From the NCBI GenBank assembly GCA_002946415.1, contig NJPS01000044.1:1-64000 (forward strand): a DNA stretch of 64,000 nt, read 5' to 3'. The notes under the pieces were generated by a model. It did no database searches. It had not been told where the DNA came from and saw only the letters and a program-made list of their open reading frames with translations. Below are positions 1-9,976 of this stretch, piece after piece; within the stretch, counting starts at the first letter, position 1; each line of letters starts with the position of its first letter. The position numbers and the translations under genes were made by a program. This stretch comes from Rutstroemia sp. NJR-2017a BVV2 (Eukaryota; Ascomycota; Leotiomycetes; Helotiales; Rutstroemiaceae).

Positions 1-264
1 TGTATTTATGCTACCTTATGTATTCATAAATTATTATGTACTTAGAGTTATGTACGGATCATGAGGTAGATCTACGGATTATCAGGATATCCTGGAACCC
101 ACGGATTTCCGGATAGTGGCCGGATAATCCGCGGATAATCCGTTTTAGGCCGGAGCGGATTCTCTCTCAAACGGAGCTCCAACGGAGCGAAAAACTAAGG
201 GGCGCCCCTCTGCGGAGCGGAGCGGATCAGGATATCCGGACGGAGCGGATTATTTGTGCGCAGC
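1..264. repeat. CGGAGCGGAT / CGGATAATCCG-rich repetitive stretch
   Basis: The first 260 bases hold many short related words: CGGATAATCCG twice in tandem near 121-143, CGGAGCGGAT near 151, 215-224 and 240, and CGGAGC or ACGGAGCG variants between. The stretch abuts a decayed retrotransposon gag on the minus strand, so it may be non-coding element sequence or an unrelated satellite-like insertion. No terminal repeats can be paired inside the window, so its boundaries and type are unknown. Confidence 0.5.
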
Positions 265-927
265 CTACCTTTCCTTAACACTCTCTTTTGGGCCTAATCG
301 GCGTTCCCACTCAGCGAGTTTAGCTACTGTATTCTCAAAATTCAGGGCCTGATCTCTCATCTCTAGCTGTAGAATTAGGGGCTCAAACCTATAGTCTAGC
401 TCCCCAACTACCCTATATAGGGTTGCTAGTTTGAGTGTATCCGAAGGCCGTTCTTTAGGCTCGATAGAGCCTATTTCTGACTGTAGGGTACTAAGGTGAT
501 TGGCTACCTCAGTTACCCCTTTAGCACTTCCTTCAGGCACCTTGTAGCCTGTAAATGCTCGAATCTTAGTACTTAGTTGCTGCAGATCCAGAGGCCTATA
601 CAAGGTCTCAAGTGCCTTCCACTGGGCACCAGCACTATCACATAGTAATATATGATCCAGTACCTCCCTGCTACACAAGCCCATAATAAGGGAGCTTGCC
701 TTAGCATCCTTAGCCACTAACTTGGGGTCCTTGGGGGTATCTACCCCCTCCTTAGGCTTCTCGGATACCCCTATAGCTCCCTTAGCCACAGTATCCTTAA
801 GCCCAGCTTCAACTACCTCCCACAGATCTAACCCTCTTAATAAGGTTCTGACCTGAATGCTCCAGGGCCTGTAGTTAGGCCCTGTAAGCCTGGCGATTCT
901 AGGCTTCTCAATGCCATAATCCTCTAT
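265..927 (-). pseudogene. Ty1/copia-type gag fragment
   Basis: Read on the minus strand, the region encodes about 220 residues resembling the gag (UBN2-like) polypeptide of fungal copia retrotransposons: an N-terminal LTGPNYRPW segment, then a leucine-rich helical region around LSTLQSEIGSIEPKE and LEMRDQALNFEN. The frame is open from about 927 to 265, but no ATG begins it. At 925-927 there is ATA where a start would be expected, consistent with a G-to-A change. No protease, integrase or reverse transcriptase follows, so this is a truncated copy. The assignment to gag is by general resemblance. Confidence 0.6.
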
Positions 928-1603
928 TGTAGTTGAGTATTAGCCTGTAAATAGGCTATTCGAACAGCTGAATGTAGTTAAATCCGGAGCTTACAGCGCT
1001 TCCGGGCTCATAACCTCTTGGAGGTTGATCGGGATGGTACTAATAATGTAGTGCCTGTAGGCTCAAATGGATTTAAAAGTAGGGGTAACTTGTACTTGAT
1101 TCAACTGTTCTACAGGCCTATCTACAGTAGGAAGGACTCTTTATATAGGTAGGCAACTTAGGGTAACTCTTAACGCCTACAGGCCCCGCTTTAGCGCCGA
1201 AGGCCGATATGCACCTAAAAGCCGAAATCCTACAGGCTTTATAAGCCCAATGCTACAGGCTTACCAACCCTATTTTGCCACCTTACTCAACAGCAAGCTT
1301 CCTAACTTCTGCTGTGGCCCTATATAGTTACCCCCTGCGTCGTAGCCCGATAGCAGATCCCTCTAATCTGTCTTGTAGGCCAATTCTTAACTTGCAGAAT
1401 CTGCGACAATCCCCTCATTATTGGTATAATTTACCTCTCATTTGCTCGGAAATTGTCTTTCAAGCACGGCAGCTCAGTCTCAAAAACCTGAGAAAGAGCC
1501 CAAGATTGTGAACGGCTAGTCGACGATGATCATGTAAACCCTAATCACTCACAAAGGTCCAGTACATGTTTTTACTCCGAGTATCCAACGAATCTAACAA
1601 CAG
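928..1603. other. Non-coding stretch with TACAGGC repeats
   Basis: No credible gene is seen. The heptamer TACAGGC or its complement GCCTGTA recurs at least eight times between about 870 and 1265, just upstream of the gag fragment on its strand. That placement would suit a decayed LTR or leader region, but no paired LTR is visible. Confidence 0.3.
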
Positions 1604-1829
1604 GCTTGGGAAAAAATGTGGGAGCAGCGCGTTAATATATCAAGGGGAGAAAAGAACAGAGTGAGCAGGCCTGAAGCTTGATATCAATGACGACAATGTG
1701 CACACAGAAGAAAAGAAAATTGCGGCTCAGCAAAAGGAGATTAGAGCTGCGGTAGCCGAGGCCAGCACCTTGGGCAGCCCGGATCTTATGGTCCAGCATG
1801 AGGCGCATGTCTATGATGTCTCTCACTGG
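1604..1829 (+). pseudogene. Unidentified decayed coding remnant
   Basis: Two adjacent plus-strand frames look coding and seem to belong together. The first (1604-1675) reads WEKMWEQRVNISRGEKN and onward; the second (about 1676-1829) reads DINDDNVHTEEKKIAAQQK and continues to a conserved-looking end MVQHEAHVYDVSHW. They are separated by a one-base frame change near 1675. The composition is that of an acidic/basic helical protein. I do not recognise the family. The surroundings are transposon remnants, so it may be part of a dead element or a gene broken by one. Confidence 0.3.
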
Positions 1830-2088
1830 TTAATAGTATTAAGGTCGAAACGCAATTGGATATTATAATATGTGCAAAGTATAGAGTAAGCTCTGAATGT
1901 CCAAAAATAAACTGCTAGACAAGAGTTGACTGCTCAAAAATTCCAAATTGGGAGAATTGTAAAATGGACTGGTTTATTGCTTCTCTAACGACATTCGGGA
2001 GGTAGTAGAGCTAAGGGGATACAAAAACTTCTTAGACGTTAAAATGATCTGGCTGACCGCGGAAAATTCATTGACTATGACTAACATA

Positions 2089-2128
2089 AAACCCCACTAA
2101 GTGCACCACCCCATCAAGTGGACCACTT
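2089..2128 (+). repeat. Left terminal inverted repeat of the pogo element
   Basis: The 40 bases begin AAACCCCACTAAGTGCACCA and are the exact reverse complement of 3890-3929. The outer neighbour is the TA target dinucleotide. Confidence 0.95.
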
Positions 2129-2329
2129 TTTATATATATTTGACTTCAATTCTCAATTAAACAATAATAACGATTAATATTAAATAAGTCTATATAGAAG
2201 TAACTAAAGATAGGTCTATTAAACGATCTGGGTAAGTCCTTTTATTATGCCTAGGTTGTTTATATATTCCATACCGTGATTGAGTTGATAGTGCTGCCTG
2301 AGATTCTCCCCCTTCAACAGCTATATTAC

Positions 2330-3840
2330 CCTCAATCTAACTAATTACCTTCTTTTGGGCTAAAATCTCATTAGTCTCTTCTGTAGTAATAGCCTTATTC
2401 CGTTTTAGATAGATCTTGGGAGCTCTACGGTGCTTACTTAGATCATGATTCGCCTTGCGTAGTTGTTGATTCTCAGCCTGCAAAATGGTAATCTCATAGG
2501 CCAGTCTCTTAGTACCCTTAGCTAGAGCTTCAACTGCACGAAAAAGAGGTATAAGAGAACTACTTTGATACCGAGTAATCCTACTTCGAATAAGAGAAGT
2601 TTAAGAAAGAGCTTCCTTGGGGTTATAGGGGATATACGAGCTCCAAGGGGTAGAGGATCCGGTAGAAGAAGGAGGAGTTCGAAGACGAATATCCATTCTT
2701 GAGATAACTTCTTGTAGTTCAAATAATACTAATCCAGTACCATGGAACCCAGCTAGAGTATTTGAAGAAGTGATTGCTTGTCCGAAAGCTGCTTTAAAAT
2801 CTACTAAGAAGTCTGCTTTACCAATATAGGTAATATTAGCCTTGATAAAAGTAGAGATCTGATCCCCGTATACCTTCTTTAAAGGGTGAAATAGGTCAAT
2901 ATCTGCTAGCTAAGTTAAATAGGAAGAATACAGAGGTAGGCAGAGTACTTTAATCTTATACTTAGTGCAGTATTCTTGAAAAGCAACCGAGTTATAATTC
3001 TCATACCTATCTAGGATCAGTAGTCGCTATAAGCCCTTCGTTCGAGCAGCAGTATACTTCTCGAAGTGTTTGATCCAATCTAAACCCGTCTCGTTATTCG
3101 TCTATCTATTCTCTATAGGTTTAATCGGCTAACCTTCAGGCCAATCAGTTATTGTTATCTACTGAGACTGAGCTATCACCCCCTTAAGTAGTACGAAAGG
3201 GGGGATTACTTCTCCTTCCGTACTGATCGCAATAATTGCTGTTACCTATTCCCGATTGCCTGGCTGAATACTCTTTGCTCTTTCTAATCGTTCTATCTTT
3301 GTAACTACTATATACGAAGTAACTATATCCATTATAAATCCTGTCTTATCGAAGTTCCAAATATCTGATTCGAGTATCCTATATGCTTCGTAGGTATCCT
3401 TATATAATATAAACCACTTCGAAATGAGCTCTGGATCTTCGTAGAGAGCTCTTTGAAGGTTATAGACTCGAGTAAAGCAGACTTTAAACTTAGGTTGTCG
3501 ATTTATAAAGTATTATGCCCAGTACTTGCCTATATACCGAGTATTCTTATTATCGAGGATATGATTTGTAATATCTTCTATAGTATGAAAGCAGGGTGGA
3601 TATCCTCTTGTATCTAGATTAAGAATATATTGAACTATTATATCCTCTTTTAATTCAGTTAACCGACGAAATCGTAGTGCTGTAGTTGCGATAGGTTGTT
3701 TTCCAGCTATTCTTCGGGCGATTGTAGTCTTATATACATTGTACGACTTGGCTGCTTTGCGTATACTTAATCCGGGTGTCGAATTGATCGCCTGAATCGC
3801 GAGATTCAATTGTACTTCTTTATTGAGTTCTGGTATATTG
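2330..3840 (-). pseudogene. Decayed pogo-type transposase (HTH_psq, CENP-B-like HTH, DDE)
   Basis: A single minus-strand frame can be followed for about 500 codons. It starts with a psq-type helix-turn-helix (LSIRKAAKSYNVYKTTIARR), then a Tc5/CENP-B-like DNA-binding segment, then the DDE endonuclease. Landmarks include NFDKTGF (first Asp), LLILDRYENY (second Asp), LADIDLFHPLKKVYGD, and a C-terminal coiled region. In-frame stops occur at 3513-3515, 3246-3248, 3169-3171, 3129-3131, 3102-3104, 3027-3029 and 2910-2912, with another near 2600. Those with an obvious family residue fit TGG or CAA/CAG codons converted by G-to-A or C-to-T transitions. No ATG begins the frame. The gene is dead. Confidence 0.85.
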
Positions 3841-3889
3841 TGTTGTTGATTAATTAATTAATTAGGTTGAGTTGTTGAATATGGGTAAG

Positions 3890-3929
3890 AAGTGGTCCAC
3901 TTGATGGGGTGGTGCACTTAGTGGGGTTT
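3890..3929 (-). repeat. Right terminal inverted repeat of the pogo element
   Basis: This is the exact inverted copy of 2089-2128, followed by TA at 3930-3931. The perfect match contrasts with the heavily mutated transposase between the ends. Confidence 0.95.
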
Positions 3930-3931
3930 TA

Positions 3932-4353
3932 CGTTATAATCTACCATGTAATAAACACTGCAGTCTGGATAATCACGAAAATGATTTGAGGACCGCGCCG
4001 GGACCAGGAGTTCAAAAAATACCAAGATTTTACGCCGTCCAAAGGACTCCGCAGTTGATACCTAACCTTATCGCCTCCTGTGTCCTCCTCAATGGAGGTT
4101 GTTCAGTGGAGCGATAAGGTAGCGCAGTAACGGCGCTGAACAAGCGAAATCTTATGATTTTCGCTTGCCGCAAGATGTTCAAGGTTGGTTTTGAACTATA
4201 CGATGAGCCTCCTAATTTAATGCGGGGTTGCGGCGCAGTACATGACGGCCCACTGCCGCTTCCCCCACTTATTCCGGCAACTACAGACCGCAAAAAGCTC
4301 ATTCAAAAACTACTGCTAGTGATAGTGTAAGGGAAGAGCTCCATCAACTAGCA
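3932..4353. other. Intergenic region with an imperfect palindrome
   Basis: This lies upstream of the broken oxidase. The clearest structure is an inverted repeat with arms 4141-4151 and 4156-4167 (CAAGCGAAATC facing GATTTTCGCTTG, one-base difference, 4-base loop). A minus-strand open frame at 4030-4302 has no family resemblance and is not called. No CGG-N3-CCG site like those of the other cluster promoters was found here. Confidence 0.4.
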
Positions 4354-5956
4354 ATGGCATCTACCACGGCCATTACGCTGGTGGCCACGGTGTTCATTAT
4401 TGTTTTGTCTCTGCTCATTTTGCGCGGTTTTCTACCCTCACAGCGGACAGCAGATGAGAAGGTTTCTAGTGTCCCGAAACCTACCGTGGTCAGCAAACTA
4501 TTGTCAACCTCGTTACCCGAGAGCGTTGTTCTTCCTGGTTCTTCCGCATTCACTAAAGCGACGAATTCCTACTGGGCGAAACAGGAGAGCGAGGTTATCC
4601 CAGCATGTGTTGTGAGGCCTCGCACTACTGAGGAGCTCTCTGTGGCTGTTAAGATACTGAAGCAAGAGTACGATAAAGATCCTCGAGGGATGTTTGCTGT
4701 TCGTAGTGGAGGGCATTCGCCGGTTCCTAACGCGGCTAGCATCCAAGGTGGGGTGCTGATTGACTTGAGTCTCTTCAACAAGGTTATACTATCTGAAGAT
4801 AAATCGAGCGTCACTATTGGCGCTGGAAATAGATGGAAAGATGTTTCTGCGGTTTTAGATAAGAATGATCTCGCCGTGGTTGGGGGACGAAACTCGAATG
4901 TTGGTGTAGGTGGATTAACGTTAGGTGGTAAGTAACTCCCGAGTTCAAATGCCTTTCTTAACGCGCGCAGGCGGTCTCTCCTTCTTCTCCCCTCAATTTG
5001 GATTGGTTTGTTCCAATGTCATAAGTTACGAAATCATCCTAGCCTCTGGTACCGTCACTACAGCCTCTGAACTCGTCAATTCCGACCTGTGGCATGCACT
5101 CAAAGGAGCTTCAAACAACTTTGGAATTGTTACAAGCTTCAGAGTTCACGCATTCCAATCTAGGAATGTCTGGAGTGGGTTTCTATATTTACCAAATTCA
5201 CAGTCATCGAAAGTTGTCGCAGCATTTCATGAATTCGTTGGTAGGACTGATACGTATGATAAGTATACTGCTGGTCCAATAGCATGTTTTAGCTACGTTC
5301 AACCGCTGGGTATTCAGGTTGTTTCGGTCAATCTTGTATACACGAAGCCTGAAAAATGGCCGGCATGTTGGAAATCCTCGGGATTCACATCACTCTGGCG
5401 ATTCTGGAGCACATGCAAGGTTCAAAGTTTGACAAGTGCCACGGATGAAATGAACAATCTTAATCCTCCTGGAAGACGTCAGCTTTTGGCGGCGACCACG
5501 ATCAAGAATGATTTGCCTACGCTGTTTGCAGCTCACGCTATTTATCGAGACTCAATTGAGGCACTACGTGGGGTTAAGGGTTTAAGCTGGACTCTTGTTA
5601 TGCAACCGATTCTTCCTGAATGGGTGAGAATGGGTAGTCCTAATCCGATGGGATTGGATACGGATTAAGCGCTGGTGATTGTCAGTTTTACTGTCAATTG
5701 GGAAAATAATAGAGATGATAAGTTTGTGAACAGGATGACAAGGAAGGCGGTTGAGGAGATTGAAGCTGTGGCAGCTAAGAACGGTACAGGAAATCGATAT
5801 CGTTATTTAAATTATTGTGCGAAGTGGCAGAAACCATTTGAAGGGTATGGTGAGGAGAACTGGAGGTTTCTAAAGGATACAAGTCGGAAGTATGATCCCG
5901 AGGGATTATTCCAGAGAGGGTGTATGGGTGGATTTAAGCTTGGAGTGGAGGAATGA
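4354..5956 (+). pseudogene. Berberine-bridge-enzyme-like FAD oxidoreductase, interrupted by a stop codon
   Basis: Two exons (4354-4927 and 4971-5956, 43-nt GT-AG intron) encode a 519-codon PCMH-type FAD oxidoreductase. Residues about 7-25 form an N-terminal membrane anchor or signal. The FAD domain shows VRPRTTEELSVAVKIL, the flavin-linking RSGGHS, GVLIDLSLFNKV and GVGGLTLGGGLSFFSPQFG. The C-terminal berberine domain ends LNYCAKWQKPFEGYGEENW and YDPEGLFQRG. An in-frame TAA at 5666-5668 splits the protein about 100 residues before its end; the frame resumes at once, and no GT-AG intron that restores phase removes the codon. It lies head-to-tail with the P450 at 6143. In a botcinic-type cluster this slot lies beside BOA3, where BOA2 would be; I cannot say whether it corresponds. 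Either a recent pseudogene or a base error. Confidence 0.8.
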
Positions 5957-6142
5957 GTCCAAGGCACGGCATACATACAATTCAATACTTCAAACGAGCA
6001 AGAATCATATGAGTGTTGCTGCAGGCATAAAACACCTGGCTTGGACACGAATAAAATCGCACCTTGAATATTGAATGATCGGCAGGTGGGAGGTTTCACG
6101 CTGCTTGATCAACTTCATTTTGTAGATATGTTTTCAATCTAT

Positions 6143-7682
6143 CTAGACTGCTTTCTTCCTGATCTCTATCTTTGCAGTCGGATCTACAACCAGACTCATA
6201 TCACTTTTGAGATTAGCTGGCCTTTCCGTCCCTGGAAATAACCTCCAATCATACCCTCTTAGCAACTCTATCAACATCGTCTTGATTTCGTTACTTGCAA
6301 AGAACCTGCCCGGACACGCATGACTCCCATGTCCAAAAGCTAAACTGTCTTTTCCAGTTGTCACCAGTTGATACTTATTTTCCGCACCAGGGTCCTCTCG
6401 CAGCCTGGAGAAGCGAAACCCATCAAATTTGTGTGGGTTCCGAAATAAAGATGCATCGAAAGCAATTGAGCCGGCGGCCATACCGATAAAAGACCCTTTG
6501 GGGAGGACAGTTCCATCCGACAGCTGAACAGTGGACATCATCTTTCGGTTCATCGTAACTAGATTCAATGGATTCATTCTTTGGCTCTCTTTCAAAAAAG
6601 AATCCATCTTGCGAAGCCTGGTAAGTACTTGTTTTGTAATTTGCGTACCTTCGGGAAGATTTTCATCCAGTTCCTGGCGCAGAGCCTTTATGTACTCTGG
6701 TCGTGCGGCCAGGTCAAGAATCACATTCCCTAAAAGTCCCGATGTTGTGTGGAGAGCTGCAAATGCGATTAAAAGTTGACAACGTCCCTGGAAGGTAGCG
6801 TCTCGAGCGTTTTTCCCAGAGTTGTTGATCATCCACTGAATCATATCTTGTGGTTCTTCAAATCCTTCCACTTCCATCTGCGCAAATCGCTGCTCGAAAA
6901 TCGGACGCAGAAAGTTCGCGGCATCTTTGTAATGCTGGCGCACCTTTGCTAGTTCAGGAGAATACAGCGCGTATAGAGGACGAAACAAAGGGTGTCGCGC
7001 CCACATAGCTCTGCCGCCAATAAATGTATCGCGCGTATACGTTGTTGAGATTTTTATCCAATCCTCGTTACGACAGAGCGGCTCACCAACCATCACTCGT
7101 CCGCTTACTTTTGCTACGATACGCAAGAGTAGAGGATATAGTGTGATTGAGGTCCAGTCTTTGGTTGGAGGGATTTCCGTCGCAAACGCGAGGGTTGTTT
7201 CTGGCTGCATATTCTCGAGTGCTCGAGCTATGCTCTGCGTGAGATCTACTTTTACACTTGTTGTAACCGCATCTCCTTCAACATTGTTCGCGAAAGCCGT
7301 GTAATGTCCATAGTATCTATCCCTGAATTCTTCGAGAAAAGAAATCTTGTCCGGTGGCAGCGATTTGATCTCGTTGATGTATTTTATGGGCAAGATTATG
7401 GTCGGGTGAGAGGCTGTTGGAAGAAGAAATGGGGACTCAGGATACTGTATTTATGGTTGACCATGATTAGCCATGGGGTAGTGCGGGGTATGACGGGGGT
7501 TTTACCTTTTCATATCCAGTAGCCAAAGCAGACCGAAGGTCACTTGCTGTGCCCACAGTGGGCGCATCGAATACCGATTTTTTGGGGTTGAGATGACGAC
7601 GAAGTTGATACAAGCAAACTACAATGCATACTATGATAGCAGTAGTAGTGCTTCTCAAAGGAATAGTTTCCAATTGCACCAT
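6143..7682 (-). CDS. BOA3: Cytochrome P450 (BOA3-like)
   Basis: Complement of exons 7682-7506 and 7444-6143 with a 61-nt intron, giving 492 residues. An N-terminal membrane helix (about residues 9-25) is followed by a P450 with the I-helix region FAALHTTSG, the ExxR motif ESQR (KESQRMNPL) and the heme loop FGHGSHACPG with its cysteine ligand. The style of KESQRMNP and FFASNEIK is that of fungal P450s in the ent-kaurene oxidase-like group. The start at 7682 was chosen for the usual anchor spacing; an in-frame ATG 42 nt upstream is possible. It faces the plus-strand P450 across a 338-bp shared promoter containing a CGG-N3-CCG site. Known role of the Botrytis counterpart: suggested hydroxylation of the polyketide core. 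The symbol is by order and family. Confidence 0.88.
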
Positions 7683-8020
7683 TGTGGGTGATGGGTTGCA
7701 TTCACCAGCATACCACACCAGCATACCAAGGGAGTGTCTTGATACAGAACCTCACGGTCGATTCAACCTGCCTATGCAGGAAAAACCAAATGCGCGAAGT
7801 TTCACAAAAGAAGTAGAAGATGCTGTAGGTATTCAGCGATATGAAAGTCGGTCTCGGATACGGGAAATTTTCGGCACCCGATTAATTATTTGTTGCCATC
7901 GCTTCCGTTTTACATTACCGCCTTCCGGAGACCGATATAAATGATAGTATACAACTCGAACTATCTTGGGAAGCCCATCGACGACTCGTTCCTGCTGTTA
8001 GCCATCGAAAGTTAGCCATC
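7683..8020. other. Bidirectional promoter between two P450 genes
   Basis: This 338-bp region separates two divergent P450 genes. It holds a CGG-N3-CCG palindrome at 7926-7934 and a related direct CGG-N3-CGG (TCGGTCTCGG) near 7850. No other feature is visible. Confidence 0.5.
7926..7934. promoter_or_regulatory. Candidate Zn2Cys6 site CGG-AGA-CCG
   Basis: The palindrome CGGAGACCG lies 94 bp before the plus-strand P450 start and 244 bp before the minus-strand one. On the minus strand its context ATCGGTCTCCGGA is shared, 13 of 13 bases, with the thioesterase/acyltransferase promoter site near 34166. Binding by the cluster regulator is inferred. Confidence 0.5.
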
Positions 8021-9712
8021 ATGCAAGTTCAAGAACTCGCTCAGCGGGTAACATTGCTATCGCCTTTCTATTTTATCGGCTTCCCAGTTCTTCTCGTAAG
8101 ACAACCCACGATACTTCTCCTCCAGCCCTAAATTAACATCATATTCCATAGGTTTTTGCATACCTAACATATTGGGGAATCTATAACGCGTATTTTCACC
8201 CGTTAAGAAAATTTCCAGGACCTTTGTTGGCGCGATCGTCCTACATCTGGTACGCTAGGAACTGGATTGGCGGTCGATGGCCACATGCCCTTTCAGACCT
8301 TCACGAAAAGTATGGTCAGGTAGTACGTATCGCTCCAGATGAGCTGGCGTTCAGCTCTGCCCAATCTTGGCGTGATATCTATGGACATTCGGTGAAAGGC
8401 AAAAAGTACTTCCGCAAAACCGATTGGTACGCAGGAGTCGGGGACCTTCCAAATTCCATTTCCACGGAACCGGACCCACAGAAACATAGTGCTATGCGAA
8501 GAGTACTGGCGAATGCATTTAGTAACTCGGTGTTAAAGACACAGGCGGATGTTATCATGAGGTTTTTGGATATGTTTGTTTCTCAAATTAGAGTACATGA
8601 TAAAGGGGAGGGAATTTGTGTTGAAGAATGGTTCAATTGGTTGACTTTCGATATTGTAAGTTGAAAATTGTCCGTAAATGATAGACTGGAAAGAACTAAC
8701 AAGGATTGATAATAGATTGGTGATCTCACCTTCCACGAATCATTTGGTGCTGTCGAAAATGGTATGTTATCCCAGCTCAGTTACACCATAGCAGGGAAAT
8801 TTTAACCAATTTGTAGCACGACCACATTTCTGGATTTCTTGGATTATCAACGGAAACTTCATCCGCTCTCTATATCCTCTCTTTCAAAAGATTCCCATCT
8901 CCCGACTGTTCATGAGATGGATAATTCCAAACATGGAAGATATTCGCGAACAGCGCCGTCAACATATTGCCTATACCAAAGCTAAGGCACTCAAACGTGC
9001 TTCGCAGACCGATGTTCCTACCAAAGACTTCTTTAGCTTTTTGCTAGAAAAGGAGGATGCTGATAAATCGGACATGTTTCTGACCGCACAAGCTCATACG
9101 CTCATCATCGCCGGTTCTGAAACGACTGCGGTGACTTTGACTGCCATGCTAGCTTACTTGCTTCGGTACTCTGACAAATTGCGTATTCTAAATGAAGAAG
9201 TACGCAGCGCTTTCAGCAGCAAGGATGAGATTGACGCAGAAGGCACATTGCCACTCCAATACCTCTTTGCCGTTATCGAAGAAACTCTCCGGATTCTTCC
9301 ACCTGTCCCATTCGGCCTCCCTCGTACTTGTCCCGGCGCAACAATTGATGGTCACGTCGTCCCAGCTGGAACAATCGTCTCTGTATCACCATATACGGCT
9401 TCGCATGATCCCAAGTATTGGCATGATCCAGAAGGCTGGCACCCCGAGCGCTGGTTGGAGCCTGAGCATCCACTTCATAACCCTATATTCGATATGGATA
9501 ATAAAGAGGCGAGTCGCCCATTTAGTACTGGACCGAGAGTTTGTTTGGGTGTCAATCTGGCGTATATTGAGTTGAGAATGACGATTGCGAGATTGCTGTG
9601 GGAATTCGACATTGAACTTTTAAGCAAGCCAATCGACTGGAACACAGAGTTGAAGTTTTTCCAGTTTTGGAAGAAGGTGGAGACCAGGGTAAAGTTCACG
9701 AGTCGTTTTTGA
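8021..9712 (+). CDS. BOA4: Cytochrome P450 (BOA4-like)
   Basis: Four exons (8021-8095, 8152-8655, 8716-8761, 8817-9712) with canonical introns of 54-60 nt give 506 residues. After an N-terminal hydrophobic anchor comes NAYFHPLRKFPGPLLAR, the proline-rich hinge usual in fungal P450s, then the oxygen-binding I-helix AGSETTA, the ExxR motif in EETLRILPP and the heme loop FSTGPRVCLG. It resembles isotrichodermin C-15 hydroxylase-like P450s and belongs to a different subfamily from its two cluster neighbours. It is transcribed away from the BOA3-like gene and converges on the trans-enoyl reductase. In the botcinic pathway this P450 is proposed to hydroxylate the core; the exact position is not deducible here. 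Confidence 0.88.
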
Positions 9713-9976
9713 AGGTACTCTTTCTAGTCGAGTCGAAGGAGGTAGGATACTAGGATTTGAATGTTAGCAGCCTCTGGCCTGCATGGAATCACTTGATGCT
9801 GTTTCAGTGAACCACAAAAATAAAATAGTACACTAACGGTCGAAAGATTTCCCTACATGTAAAAGATCCTCTATATATAGATGTTTGATGAATGGAGTTT
9901 ACGAGAAGACGCGATATTGGCAATTGAATTCCATCTCCCACATAGCCTAGTAATGCATTGGTACTTCCAGTACATT

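Larger units (their letters stand above)
2089..3929 (-). mobile_element. pogo/Fot1-like (Tc1-mariner superfamily) DNA transposon, RIP-decayed
   Basis: The element is bounded by perfect 40-bp terminal inverted repeats (2089-2128 and 3890-3929) and flanked by TA dinucleotides at 2087-2088 and 3930-3931, the target duplication expected of Tc1-mariner elements. Its length of 1841 bp is normal for pogo/Fot1 elements. It carries a single minus-strand transposase with an N-terminal helix-turn-helix, now interrupted by many stop codons. The intact ends but dead transposase mean it cannot move itself but could in principle be mobilised in trans. Confidence 0.9.

Noticed and set aside
4030..4302. 90-codon minus-strand open frame
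   Set aside because: It overlaps the oxidase promoter, lacks family resemblance and includes both arms of a hairpin.
5624..5685. A possible intron (GTGAGA...GTCAG) that would remove the TAA in the oxidase
   Set aside because: It is 62 nt long from a codon boundary, so it shifts the downstream frame away from the conserved C-terminal motifs.
7683..7724. Upstream ATG extending the BOA3-like P450 by 14 residues
   Set aside because: Possible, but the downstream ATG gives the usual short N-terminus before the membrane helix.
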